A stretch of DNA of 64,000 bases from the NCBI GenBank assembly GCA_964592645.1, contig CAZQFV010000017.1:21971-85970 (forward strand), read 5' to 3'. Positions 35,367 to 44,293 of the stretch are shown one piece after another. A model generated the notes under the pieces. That model saw nothing but the letters and a program-made list of their open reading frames with translations. It was not told where the DNA came from and ran no database searches. Each line of letters starts with the position of its first letter. The stretch's first letter is position 1. The position numbers and the translations under genes were made by a program. Source of the stretch: CAZQFV01 sp964592645. GTDB lineage: Bacteria; Chloroflexota; Chloroflexia; DTKN01.

Positions 35367-35957
35367 TTAGGTATAGGACTGCTGGGGCCGCGGCAGTGGA
35401 CCGCCGACGGGGTCCGCAGTCAGGTAGGTCACGATGGTCTCCAGGACGGCGCGGACGCTGGCGGCGTCCTGGGCGACGCAGTGCAGCGGCGGCAGCAGGG
35501 CGACGGCGCGGCCTTGTTCCCCAGGGAGGACCAGGCGAAGCCGCCGGCCGATCTCCTGGGGCGAAAGGGCGCCGGCCAGGTCTTGTTTGTTGGCGATCAC
35601 AAAGATCGGGACATTGTGGGTCCGCGCGGCAAAGAAATCGACCATGCCGGCGGCATCGTCCAGGCTTTGGGGATCCTGGCTGTCCACCAGCAACAGGATG
35701 CCATGGCACTCGATGATCAGCATTTCCCACAGGAAGGCGAAGCGGCTCTGCCCGGGCGTCCCGTACAGGTGCAGCGTGACCCCGTCGCGCAGCGTGACGC
35801 GCCCAAAGTCCAACGCCACGGTCGTCTGCTCTTTGACATGCCGACACGAGTCGGTGTTGACGTCGGTGTTCACGCCGCGGATCTCGTTCACGGCGCGGAT
35901 AAAGGCCGTCTTGCCGGCGTTGAATGGACCGGTGATTACCACCTTGAACGTGGTCAT
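35367..35957 (-). CDS. MglA-like Ras-superfamily small GTPase
   Basis: A 196-residue GTPase: P-loop GPFNAGKT (10-17), Walker B/G3 YGTPGQSRF (about 63-71) and ANKQD (G4, about 125). The short G2 segment (DSCRHVKEQTTVALDFG) fits the MglA/Gtr-like bacterial group. Its ATG overlaps the stop of the MMPL-like gene, and two roadblock genes follow, so it is the switch protein of a GTPase/roadblock module. Such modules set polarity or regulate kinases; the target in this organism is unknown. Confidence 0.9.
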   Translation of the reverse strand: MTTFKVVITGPFNAGKTAFIRAVNEIRGVNTDVNTDSCRHVKEQTTVALDFGRVTLRDGVTLHLYGTPGQSRFAFLWEMLIIECHGILLLVDSQDPQSLDDAAGMVDFFAARTHNVPIFVIANKQDLAGALSPQEIGRRLRLVLPGEQGRAVALLPPLHCVAQDAASVRAVLETIVTYLTADPVGGPLPRPQQSYT

Positions 35958-38407
35958 GCGTTGTTCTCCTGGGAAGGGCGCTGGGGCCGGCGGATCAGCG
36001 TCGGGACGATCAGGAAGCTGTTGGCCAGCAGGCCGGCCCCGAGGGCCAGCCCGACGGCCGTCAGCGTGGGCACGCCGCTGACGGCCAGGGTCAGCGGCGG
36101 CAGGGCCAGCGCCAGGTCCTCGACGGCCGGCGCCCGCCCGATCATCAGGCGCCCCGCGCTCAGGGCCACCAGGGCCACGGCGGCCAGCGCCAGGGCCCCG
36201 GTGTCGATCTGCCGCAGCACGGCTGCGGCGACGCCCAGGCCGGCCGCGGCGCTCAGAATGGCTCCCAGCGCCACCAGCAGTGTCGGGCCCAGGCGGGATA
36301 GGGTGCCCCATGCGGCCAACGCCACGGCGACGACGGCCAGGGCCGCGCCGCGGAGCAGCAGGTCGTTCAGCGCGTGGGCCCGCAGCGCCGCGGCGGTGGT
36401 GGACGCGCCGCTCCAGGCCACGGCGCTCTTGACCAGGGGGCCGCTGCGCAGCCGCTCCGCAACGTCGGCATAGAGGGACTCGACCTCGTCCAGGGTGCGC
36501 CGGTCGTAGGGATCGCCCGTCGGGACAAGGGTCAGATTGAGCACATTGTTCCGGGCCAGGGACTCACCCCCGCCGGCCGTGGCCGTGACCCATAGCCCCT
36601 CGATGTGCCGCAGCTCTTGCCCCAAGGCGGCGATATCGGCAGCCATCGCCGCCAGCGCGTCCGCGGAGTTGCCCAGTTGGGCCCGGGCCTGGGCCAGCGT
36701 TTCTACTCCCGCGGCGTTGGCCGGGTTGTTCGCCAGCGCCACGGTCTGCGTGACCGCCTCGCGGAGCGTGTCGGAGGCAGCCTGTAGCTCGGTCACGGCC
36801 GATCCCAGCGTGTCCGGCAGCATGCGCAGCGTCGGCACATGGTCGATACGCGAGGCCACCTCTGGAAACTCGACCGGGATGCGGGCCAGGGCCGCGTTGG
36901 CGCCGATCAGGCTGCTCTGCGCCTGCTCCAGGCGAGCGGCGGCATCGCCCAGGGACAACTGCAGGGGGTCGACATTGGGGATCAGGTCCAACTCGGCCAG
37001 GTCTCCGCTCACCTGCGACAGCGCGCCGGACCGGTTGGTCAGCTCGTTGGTGAGGCTTATCGCGCGGGACTGTAGCCGGGTCAGGACCGGCCGGAGGGTG
37101 GCCGAGATCTCGCTGCTGGCCGAGAGCTGCCGCAGGGCGGCGTCCCCTTCGACGGCGGCCAGGGCCGGCCGCGCCCGCAGGTCGGCGACCAGGCTCTGCA
37201 GCTCGGCGATGGTCGCCGGGGTAAAGTTGGACTCTGCGGCCTGGATCGACATGCGCAGGGGCAGGAGCCGGCCGGGGGCCACCGGGTCGTCCGCGGCGGC
37301 GCCGGATGAGAGCAGCAGCCGGTAGCCGGCGGCGGCGTCCGCGCGCGGGGCCACGCTGTCGATCGGATGCGCGGTGGGGATGAGCCACAGGAACCCGGCG
37401 ATGGGCAGCAGGGCCAGCAGCAGGCGGACCCAGGGCCGCAGCACCTTGCCGGGGGATGGCTGGAGCCGCGGCCGGGGAGACAGCAGGGCGGCCAGGGCGG
37501 GCGACGCGCTCAGGCTGACGGCGCCCGCCACGAGCAGCCCCGTCAGGATAGCGGCCCCGGCGCGGTAGTCGAACAGGAACCCGGCCAGCCCGACGATGGC
37601 TACAAAGGCCTGCACCAGCGTCATCTCGCCCGCCATCACCAGGATGCTCTGCAGGGGAGAGGCGGTGTCGCCCGGCGCGGCCGTCTCGCGTTCGCCCTCC
37701 GGGGCGCTTTCCGCCAGGTTGCGTGGGGTAAAGGGCGTGCGGCTCGTGAACGGAGTGGCCACGACCAGGCGCGCCGCGCCCGCCCCGGCCAGGCCGGCGC
37801 TGATCGCGGTGGCCAGGGCCGTGGGCAGGGCGGGCGCCACCAGTGCGGCGAGCGCGCCGGTCACGGCGCCGGCGATGCCCGCGCTGATGACGACGACGGC
37901 CTTGTGCCCCACCCCAAACCGGCCCGGCAGGGTCGCCAGCGCCGTGAGGGCGACGATGCTCATCAGCACCCACGGCCGGCTCTGCTGCCAAGCGTCGACC
38001 GAGTCTTGGGCCAGGGCCGCCGCCCCGGTCACGTGGCTCTCCAGTCCGGGCGGTCCCCCCTGCAGCCGGGCGCGCAGCAGGGGAATCTCTCCTTCCGGCA
38101 CCATGGCGGCGAGGACCGCCGTTGCCCCGGAGCGCGAGACGGAAGACTCGATCGACCGGTCGGCAGCGGCGGGGTCGGCGGCGATCTTGGCGATCTCGGC
38201 TTGGTCGTCCGGGGTGAGCCCATCGGGGCGGTGAAAGACGAGCAGCGTGGGCTCCGCCGCCGGGCCCAAGGTGCGCAGCAGGTTGTTCTCGGCGGCCCCG
38301 GCGGACCATGCGGGCAGTTGAGGGCGGGGCGAGAAAAAGATCGCCAGGACGAGCAGGAGCAACCAGACGATCACGATGACCAGGGGACGCCATTGACGGA
38401 GCATCAT
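35954..38407 (-). CDS. MMPL/RND-like membrane protein
   Basis: About 817 residues. The N-terminus is one TM segment (PLVIVIVWLLLLVLAIFF) and a short extracytoplasmic domain; then two clusters of about five to six TM segments (for example VALTALATLPGRFGV, LTLVQAFVAIVGLAGFL; AVVAVALAAWGTLSRLGPTLLV, LAAVALVALSAGRLMIG) separated by a large helical domain rich in Ala/Gln (about 370-620, coiled-coil-like). This two-halves layout is that of MMPL/RND transporters, although the usual proton-relay residues are not obvious. It is translationally coupled to the GTPase, an unusual pairing that suggests the GTPase regulates or localises it. Substrate not predictable. Confidence 0.75.
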   Translation of the reverse strand: MMLRQWRPLVIVIVWLLLLVLAIFFSPRPQLPAWSAGAAENNLLRTLGPAAEPTLLVFHRPDGLTPDDQAEIAKIAADPAAADRSIESSVSRSGATAVLAAMVPEGEIPLLRARLQGGPPGLESHVTGAAALAQDSVDAWQQSRPWVLMSIVALTALATLPGRFGVGHKAVVVISAGIAGAVTGALAALVAPALPTALATAISAGLAGAGAARLVVATPFTSRTPFTPRNLAESAPEGERETAAPGDTASPLQSILVMAGEMTLVQAFVAIVGLAGFLFDYRAGAAILTGLLVAGAVSLSASPALAALLSPRPRLQPSPGKVLRPWVRLLLALLPIAGFLWLIPTAHPIDSVAPRADAAAGYRLLLSSGAAADDPVAPGRLLPLRMSIQAAESNFTPATIAELQSLVADLRARPALAAVEGDAALRQLSASSEISATLRPVLTRLQSRAISLTNELTNRSGALSQVSGDLAELDLIPNVDPLQLSLGDAAARLEQAQSSLIGANAALARIPVEFPEVASRIDHVPTLRMLPDTLGSAVTELQAASDTLREAVTQTVALANNPANAAGVETLAQARAQLGNSADALAAMAADIAALGQELRHIEGLWVTATAGGGESLARNNVLNLTLVPTGDPYDRRTLDEVESLYADVAERLRSGPLVKSAVAWSGASTTAAALRAHALNDLLLRGAALAVVAVALAAWGTLSRLGPTLLVALGAILSAAAGLGVAAAVLRQIDTGALALAAVALVALSAGRLMIGRAPAVEDLALALPPLTLAVSGVPTLTAVGLALGAGLLANSFLIVPTLIRRPQRPSQENNA

Positions 38408-38411
38408 CGGG

Positions 38412-39731
38412 TTAGTTGCTCCCTGCGCTGCGCGATACCCACAGCCCATAGAGGGACAGGGTGGCGCCGGAGGCGCGGTCGTCTTCCCAGACGATCAGGA
38501 AGCGGGCCGATTCGCTTCCCTGGCCGGCGACGATAGCCGGCGAGTACTGGTTGTGGCGCTCCGCGACCAGGGCCAGGTTTGTGCCCAGGGGGCGTCCGCT
38601 GGACGAGAGCCATTGGCCGTAAATGTCCGCGCCGCGCTTCTCCAGGTTGCGCAGGTCCTCCCAGACGATCAGGTAGGTGCCGTCCGGGGCAACCGCGACC
38701 ACCGGTTTGTACTGCGCGGGGCTCTCCAATGAAATATAGATTTTGCCGCCCAGGGGCTGGCCGGCCGGGGAGATGCGGCGGGCGCTGATGTCGTCGTCCC
38801 ACACGACCAGGTACTCCTGGCTGATTGGGTTGAACGCGACCACGGGCGAGTATTGGTAATCCGAGGCCACGGCCACGGCAATCTCGTCGCCCACGGTGTT
38901 GCCGGCGGCAGCATCGACGATCCGCCCTACCACGTCGGTAAAGAACACGGCCGCCTTGCGATTGTCCTGCCACGCTACCAGGCATTGCGGCCGGGCGGTC
39001 TCGCATGCCGCCGTGGGGATGAACTGCCCTCCCGAAGCCGTGCTGACGGCAAACTCCTTCCCCAGGGGCTGTTTTCCGCCGCCCAGCGAACTCGCGCCGT
39101 ATGTCGGCACGAGCCGGGCGTAGATATCGGGTTCGCCCGCGGCGCGCCCATCCTGCCAGACGACGAGATAGCCGTCGGCCGCGGCCACATAGGCGGCAGT
39201 GGGCCGCAGCTGCTCCCCGGCGGCGGCGGCCAGGGCAAAGGCCGCGCCCAGGGGCTGCCCCTTGGCATCCAGGTAGCAGGCATAGATGTCGGCGGTCGTG
39301 TCTCCCTGGTTTTGCCAAACGACCAGGTACCCGCCATGCTCGGGGTCGGCGGCGACAAAGGGCAGGGTCTGATCTCCTGGGCCGTCGGCGATCACTTGTA
39401 TCTTGCCAGGCGTAACCCCGTCTGCGCCCAGCCGTAGCCCAAAGACGCCCATCCCGGCGGTGCCGCGGCTGTACCACACGATCATCCCGTCGGCGGCGAC
39501 GGATGGGCGGTAGAGGTCGGTCGCTCCCATGGCGATCGATATCTCGCGGTCCTGCGCCGGAGGCAGGTGCAGGGGTTCCTTGATCTCGACGCCGGGGTCG
39601 GGATACTCCAGCCGTCCCCCATCCGCGGCGCGATTGGTCCCGGTAAGCTTGCCGGCCGCGCCGGTCGCGCCGGGCATGAGGAGGAACAAGCACAGTCCGG
39701 TGAGCAGCAAGTGGCCAAACCGCATCTTCAT
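38412..39731 (-). CDS. Secreted protein with about seven propeller-type repeats
   Basis: A 439-residue protein. The N-terminal signal peptide is MKMRFGHLLLTGLCLFLLMP. The mature part consists of about seven repeats with the core YLVVWQD or LIVWED followed by DIYA/DIYG, for example GYLVVWQNQGDTTADIYA and YLIVWEDLRNLEKRGADIYG. Seven repeats of about 50 residues fit one seven-bladed beta-propeller. No catalytic motif is visible; such proteins usually bind ligands or surfaces. ATG 39731 is preceded by AAGGGGA at good distance. It ends a few bases upstream of the MMPL-like gene and is probably cotranscribed with it. Confidence 0.75.
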   Translation of the reverse strand: MKMRFGHLLLTGLCLFLLMPGATGAAGKLTGTNRAADGGRLEYPDPGVEIKEPLHLPPAQDREISIAMGATDLYRPSVAADGMIVWYSRGTAGMGVFGLRLGADGVTPGKIQVIADGPGDQTLPFVAADPEHGGYLVVWQNQGDTTADIYACYLDAKGQPLGAAFALAAAAGEQLRPTAAYVAAADGYLVVWQDGRAAGEPDIYARLVPTYGASSLGGGKQPLGKEFAVSTASGGQFIPTAACETARPQCLVAWQDNRKAAVFFTDVVGRIVDAAAGNTVGDEIAVAVASDYQYSPVVAFNPISQEYLVVWDDDISARRISPAGQPLGGKIYISLESPAQYKPVVAVAPDGTYLIVWEDLRNLEKRGADIYGQWLSSSGRPLGTNLALVAERHNQYSPAIVAGQGSESARFLIVWEDDRASGATLSLYGLWVSRSAGSN

Positions 39732-39745
39732 CGGGTTTCCCCTTG

Positions 39746-42463
39746 TCATTTCGGCTCTACGGGAAGAAGGCTGAAGAGCGCCGCGTTGCATACAGCGCAT
39801 CTTCCCTTGACCGCACGATGGCCGTCGGGCATGGTGAACTCGTGCTTGCCCACGAGGGAGCGATAGGTATGGCAGTTGAGGCAATAGACTTTCTGTCCCT
39901 CGCCTGCAGCCTGGTCCTCGGGGGCTTCACGGCGGCTCGCGGCGCGCTGCTCCGTGAGCAGGCGGCTGGCGCGCAGCTCCGCGGTCAACTGGGCAATCTG
40001 GGCCCGCGCGCTGTCGAGCTCTGACGAGAGCCGCCCCAGGGCGGCTTGGGCTGGTTCCTGCTCCTGGCGGAGGCGCTCGACCTCGGCCAGCAGTTGGCTG
40101 CGCTCCGCGGCCAGGTGCTCGGCAGCGGCGGCCGCCAAGCTCTGGCTGGAAGCCAACTTGGCGGCCTGCTGGCGGAGGGACTGCAGGTCGGCGGTCGCCT
40201 GGGCATGCTGTGTCCGGACGGCCCCCAGCTCCGCGGCGAGCCGGCCGATGGTGGCCTGGGCCTCGGCCTGGGAGGTGGCCTGCTGTAGGCGCAGCTGTTC
40301 GATCTTGGCCAGCAGTTGGCTGCGCTCGGCGGCGAACTGCTCGGCGCCGGCCGCGGCCCTGGTTTGTCCGGAAGCCTGGTCGGCGGCTCGCTGGCGCGCG
40401 GCCTGGAGGTCGTTGGTTAGCTGGGCGATCTGGAAACGGGCGGCCTGGAGTTCGGCGGATGAGCGCTCGGCGGCAGACTGCGCTTCCCGCAGGGCCGCGT
40501 CCCGCTCGGAGCGGAGCTGCTCGACCTGGGCGGCCATCCGGCCGCGTTCGTCCGCCCATTGCTCGGCGGCCGCCGCGGCTTGGTCCTTGGCCGCGGCCAG
40601 GTTCGCGATCTGTTCCCGTGCGGCCTGCAAGTCGGCGGCAAGCTCCGCTTCCCGGTCCCGGGCACCCTGGAGTTCTGTCACCAGGCGCTCGACGGCGGCC
40701 TGGTTCTCTTGCTGGGCGGCCGCCTGCTCCGACCGGAGGCGCTCGGCCTCCACCAGCAGCAGGTTTCGTTCGCCCACCAGGTTCTCGGTTGTGGCCGCGG
40801 CCTTGGTCTGCTGGGTGCTCAGGTCGGCAATCTGGCGGTGGGCGGAGGCGAGTTCCGTGGTGAGTCGCCCCACCTGGTCCCGCGCGGCGGACAGTTCGGC
40901 CATAAGTTGGCCGGTCGTCGCCTGGGCCTCCTGCTCTGCCGTGGCCCCTTTGTCCTGCAGCAGCGCCATATTGGCCAGGAGTTGGTCCCTCTCGGCGGCG
41001 AGTTGTTTGGCGGCGGCCGCGGCCGACTCCTGGGCGGCGGTGAGTTCGGAGACGCGGGTGAGGCTGTCGTCCAGGTCGGCCGTCAACTGGGCAATGGCCG
41101 CCTGGGCGGTCTCGAGTTCGGCGGCGAGCCGGCCGCCCTCGGCCTGGGCCGCGGACCGCGCGGCGTCCAGGTCGGCTTGCAGTTCCGCGATGCGGGCCTG
41201 GAGTTGCTCTCTTTCGGCCTCGCTTGCCTCCCGGCCGGCGGTGAGCTCGGAGAGGCGCGCGCGGCTGTCGTCCAGGTCGGCCGTCAACTGGGCAATGGCC
41301 GCCTGGGCGGCGTCGAGCTCGGCGGCGAGCCGGCCGCCCTCGGCCTGGGCCGCGGACCGCGCGGCGTCCAGGTCGGCTTGCAGCTCCGCGATGCGGGCCT
41401 GCAGTTGCTCTCTTTCGGCGGCGGCTTGCGCGGCGGCGGCCTGCGCGGCGGCGGCCACGGCCGCCTCCCGGTCGGCGGTCAGCTCGGCGACATGCTGCTG
41501 CTCTTTTTGCAGGTCGGCGGACATTTGGGCGATCTGCGCCCGGACGCGCTCGAGCTCCGCCGTCAGTTCCTCCTGGCGGGCCTGGGCGGCTTGCTGCGCC
41601 GCGGTCCCCTCTTCCCGCAACAGTTCTATTTTAGCCAGCAGTTGGGCCCGCTCGGCGCTGAGCCGTTCGGCGGTCACCGCGGCCTCGCTCTGGTTGGCGA
41701 CCAGGTCGGCTATCCGCTGCTGGGCCGTCTGCAGATCGCTGGCCAGTTGATCGATCTGCGCCTGGGCGGCCGTCAGCTCGGCGGTGCGCGCGTCCAGCTT
41801 GCCCTGCACCTGTTGAAGGGCCGCGGCATGCTCGGCGCGCGCCCGTGCCAGTTGATCCTGCGACGCCAGTTGGTCCTGGGCGTTTTGGGCGCGCAGTTGC
41901 TCGATCTCGGCCTGGAGCTGGTCGCACTCGGCCATGGCCCTGTCTGCGGCGGCCTGGGCCTGCGTTGCCGCGGCCCGGGCCTGCAGTATGGCCTGGTTCT
42001 CCGCCTCGACGATGCGGACGAACGTCTGTCGCGCCGCCAGGGCCTGTGGGGTGAGCTGCTGGGCGACAAGGCCGTCGGCCTCGCCCGGGGTGATGCCCAT
42101 GCCGGAAAGCAGTTGGTCCAGTTCCTCTATAGTAGGATGCTCGCTGCGCAGGCGGAGGGGATTGAGCTTGCGCCCGGCGGTGGCGGGCACGTCGGTCAGG
42201 ATGTTGCCGCGCACAAAGCCGCCGGGTTCGACGCGCAGGCTCTGTGAGCGGATATAGCCCCAGACCCGGCCGTTGGCCCCCACTTCGACATGCTTGGCGC
42301 AGATGCTGCCGATGACGGCGCCATAGACGATGACGCTCTTGGCGGTGATCCGCGCGCTCATCAGCGCTTCGCTGTCAACGACAATGTTGCCGGTGGCATT
42401 GAGTTCGCCCTCAAAGATGCCACGGATCCATTGCGCGGATTCCTGCCGTCCTAATGCGCACAT
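39746..42463 (-). CDS. Bactofilin-like/coiled-coil/DUF5679 fusion protein
   Basis: A 905-residue protein with three parts. Residues about 10-80 form a bactofilin-like beta-helical segment (EGELNATGNIVVDSEALMSA, VYGAVIGSICAKHVEVGANG, SQSLRVEPGGFVRGNIL). Residues about 150-850 are an uninterrupted Ala/Gln/Glu/Leu-rich coiled coil, with a 67-residue unit repeated almost exactly. The last 45 residues are a zinc-ribbon of DUF5679 type (YCLNCHTYRSLV, CAVCNAALFSLL). No signal peptide, so a cytoplasmic filament or scaffold anchored through bactofilin polymerisation is a reasonable guess. The start at ATG 42463 has no strong ribosome site; other starts are possible. A promoter lies at 42617-42645. Confidence 0.75.
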   Translation of the reverse strand: MCALGRQESAQWIRGIFEGELNATGNIVVDSEALMSARITAKSVIVYGAVIGSICAKHVEVGANGRVWGYIRSQSLRVEPGGFVRGNILTDVPATAGRKLNPLRLRSEHPTIEELDQLLSGMGITPGEADGLVAQQLTPQALAARQTFVRIVEAENQAILQARAAATQAQAAADRAMAECDQLQAEIEQLRAQNAQDQLASQDQLARARAEHAAALQQVQGKLDARTAELTAAQAQIDQLASDLQTAQQRIADLVANQSEAAVTAERLSAERAQLLAKIELLREEGTAAQQAAQARQEELTAELERVRAQIAQMSADLQKEQQHVAELTADREAAVAAAAQAAAAQAAAEREQLQARIAELQADLDAARSAAQAEGGRLAAELDAAQAAIAQLTADLDDSRARLSELTAGREASEAEREQLQARIAELQADLDAARSAAQAEGGRLAAELETAQAAIAQLTADLDDSLTRVSELTAAQESAAAAAKQLAAERDQLLANMALLQDKGATAEQEAQATTGQLMAELSAARDQVGRLTTELASAHRQIADLSTQQTKAAATTENLVGERNLLLVEAERLRSEQAAAQQENQAAVERLVTELQGARDREAELAADLQAAREQIANLAAAKDQAAAAAEQWADERGRMAAQVEQLRSERDAALREAQSAAERSSAELQAARFQIAQLTNDLQAARQRAADQASGQTRAAAGAEQFAAERSQLLAKIEQLRLQQATSQAEAQATIGRLAAELGAVRTQHAQATADLQSLRQQAAKLASSQSLAAAAAEHLAAERSQLLAEVERLRQEQEPAQAALGRLSSELDSARAQIAQLTAELRASRLLTEQRAASRREAPEDQAAGEGQKVYCLNCHTYRSLVGKHEFTMPDGHRAVKGRCAVCNAALFSLLPVEPK
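41060..41430. repeat. Near-identical 201-bp tandem repeat inside the coiled-coil gene
   Basis: The block beginning GTCGTCCAGGTCGGCC at 41066 recurs at 41267, an offset of 201 bases, with only a few mismatches over about 160 bases. It encodes two copies of a 67-residue heptad unit (LQARIAELQADLDAARS and LAAELDAAQAAIAQL). Low divergence at the DNA level suggests recent slippage or recombination. Confidence 0.8.
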
Positions 42464-42616
42464 CGTCCGCACCAACAAGCATGTCGAGGCGGGAGGACAC
42501 TGGGTTTGGGAAACTGCTTCACGACGACGCTGCCCCCTTGGACGTGGCAAACGGCCGCGATATCGCCGTCCCGCCCGGCTCCGCTGTCGAGTGCAGTCCC
42601 TGGATCTCTGGTTCGG

Positions 42617-42645
42617 ATTATAGCATGGGTCCGGGGAAAAGACAA
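42617..42645 (-). promoter_or_regulatory. sigma-70 promoter for the bactofilin-like gene
   Basis: TTGTCT (42640-42645), 17 bases and TATAAT (42617-42622) on the minus strand, about 150 bases upstream of the ATG at 42463. Confidence 0.65.
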
Positions 42646-42684
42646 GTACATCCCCGCTCTTTGGAGCAGGGAGGGGCGCTTGCG

Positions 42685-44196
42685 CTACTGGTCCTGTGAC
42701 GCTTCTGCTGCCGGCAGGGTGAAGTAGAAGGTGCTGCCTTCCCCCGGAGTGCTCTTCACCCCCACCTGCCCCCCCAGTTTCTCGACGATGCTCTGCACGA
42801 TGGACAGGCCCAACCCCTGGCCCTCGACGCGGATGCGGTCCAGCCGGGTGAAAGGGGCAAAAAGGCGGGGTTGGTCTTCCGCGGGGATGCCGGCCCCGTT
42901 GTCGTGGACCCAGAAGCGGATCATCCCGTCGGGCTGCCGATCGGCCCCCAGGTCGATCCGCGGCGGCCGGCCGCCGTACTTGATGGCGTTGCTGAGGTAG
43001 TTGACCCAGACCTCCTCGATCCAGGGGCCGTATCCCAGGGCCTGGGGCCATTCCTCCGGGACGATCAGCTCGGCCTGGTGCTCGGCCAGCATGTCGCGCA
43101 GCCGCCCGCGCGCCTCGCCGACGATCCATGCCATGTCCAGCAACAACAGCTCCACATCCTCCCGGCGGACGCTGGCCAACAGCAGCAGCTCCTTGATGAT
43201 GTTGTTGATCTTGCGCACGTTCTGGGAGATGGCCTGCAGGTACTCCTGGCGCTGCCCCGCGGAGAGCTCCGCGGCGTACCCCTCCAAGAGCTCGGCATAC
43301 CCGCTCACCGCGGCCAGGGGGTTCTTCAGATCATGGGCCACCGTGTGGGCAAAGGCGTCCAGCTCCTCGTTGCGGGCCTGCAGTTCGATCGTGCGCTGCT
43401 GCAGCGCCTCCTCGGCCTCCCGCCGGGCCGTGATGTCCTCCGCAACTTTGACATAATGGGTGGGCCTCCCGCTGGCGTCGCGGATCGCCGAGATGGAGGC
43501 TTGCTCCCAGTAGATTGTCCCGTCCCGGCGGCGGTTGTGGAACTCCCCCCGCCATTCATTGCCCTCCCGGAGCGTTCGCCACAGCGCCGCGTAGACCTCT
43601 GCGGGCAGCAGGCCGGCGCTGAGGAGATGCACGTTCCGGCCCAGGACCTCGTCTGCGGTGTAGCCCGTCAGCTCGGTGAACTTGGAGTTGACATATTCGA
43701 TATTGCCCGCCAGGTCGGTGATGGCCACGGTGCTCGGGCTCTGCTCGACGGCCTGGGAGAGTTGGCGCAGCGCATCTTGGGCCTGCCGGCGCTCGGTGAC
43801 GTCGATGCAATACTCGATAATCTCGATGACGTTGCCCTGGTCGTCCAGCACGGGGTAGGCGTATACCTCCACCACGCGGGTGTTCCCGTCGGCGTCACGG
43901 TGGGTATGCTCGACGTGGGCCGGTTGCCCGGTCTGCTTGACCATCTCCAGGGGGCACTGCTCCTCGGGCGCCGGGCATGGCGTGTCCCGGCCATGGGACA
44001 GGGCATAGCAGGTGCGGGGCGCTTTTTCCGGGGACCACTGGGCGGCGCGGTTGGCCGCCAGGACGGCATAGTTGTCGGCCCGGATCACCAGGAAGGGATA
44101 CGGCAGGGACTCGAGGATGTGGCGCAACAGGTCGTCGGGCCGGATGGGCGGGTCCGGCATCCTGGAGGTTGTGGCGCCGCGGTCTTGATCGTCCAT
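42685..44196 (-). CDS. PAS-domain sensor histidine kinase
   Basis: A 503-residue cytoplasmic kinase. Two PAS domains (residues about 20-140 with PYPFLVIRADNYAVLAANRA, and about 145-265 with VAITDLAGNIEYVNSKF and NRRRDGTIYWE) precede the phosphorylatable H-box AHDLKNPLAAVSGY (about 290), and the ATPase domain has NYLSNAIKYGG (N), HDNGAGIP (G1) and GQGLGLSIV (G2). The first PAS holds several Cys residues (TCYALSHGRDTPC), which may sense a metal or redox cofactor. No response-regulator gene is next to it, so the partner lies elsewhere. No TM segment is visible. Confidence 0.92.
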   Translation of the reverse strand: MDDQDRGATTSRMPDPPIRPDDLLRHILESLPYPFLVIRADNYAVLAANRAAQWSPEKAPRTCYALSHGRDTPCPAPEEQCPLEMVKQTGQPAHVEHTHRDADGNTRVVEVYAYPVLDDQGNVIEIIEYCIDVTERRQAQDALRQLSQAVEQSPSTVAITDLAGNIEYVNSKFTELTGYTADEVLGRNVHLLSAGLLPAEVYAALWRTLREGNEWRGEFHNRRRDGTIYWEQASISAIRDASGRPTHYVKVAEDITARREAEEALQQRTIELQARNEELDAFAHTVAHDLKNPLAAVSGYAELLEGYAAELSAGQRQEYLQAISQNVRKINNIIKELLLLASVRREDVELLLLDMAWIVGEARGRLRDMLAEHQAELIVPEEWPQALGYGPWIEEVWVNYLSNAIKYGGRPPRIDLGADRQPDGMIRFWVHDNGAGIPAEDQPRLFAPFTRLDRIRVEGQGLGLSIVQSIVEKLGGQVGVKSTPGEGSTFYFTLPAAEASQDQ

Positions 44197-44293
44197 AGTG
44201 GTGTGCCTGCCATGAGGCGACCAGGCCTGTCCGGGGCGACGCGCAAGCCGCCCCGCCTAGGCCTGGTCGCCGTTCTGCCTAGCGGTCGCGGGT

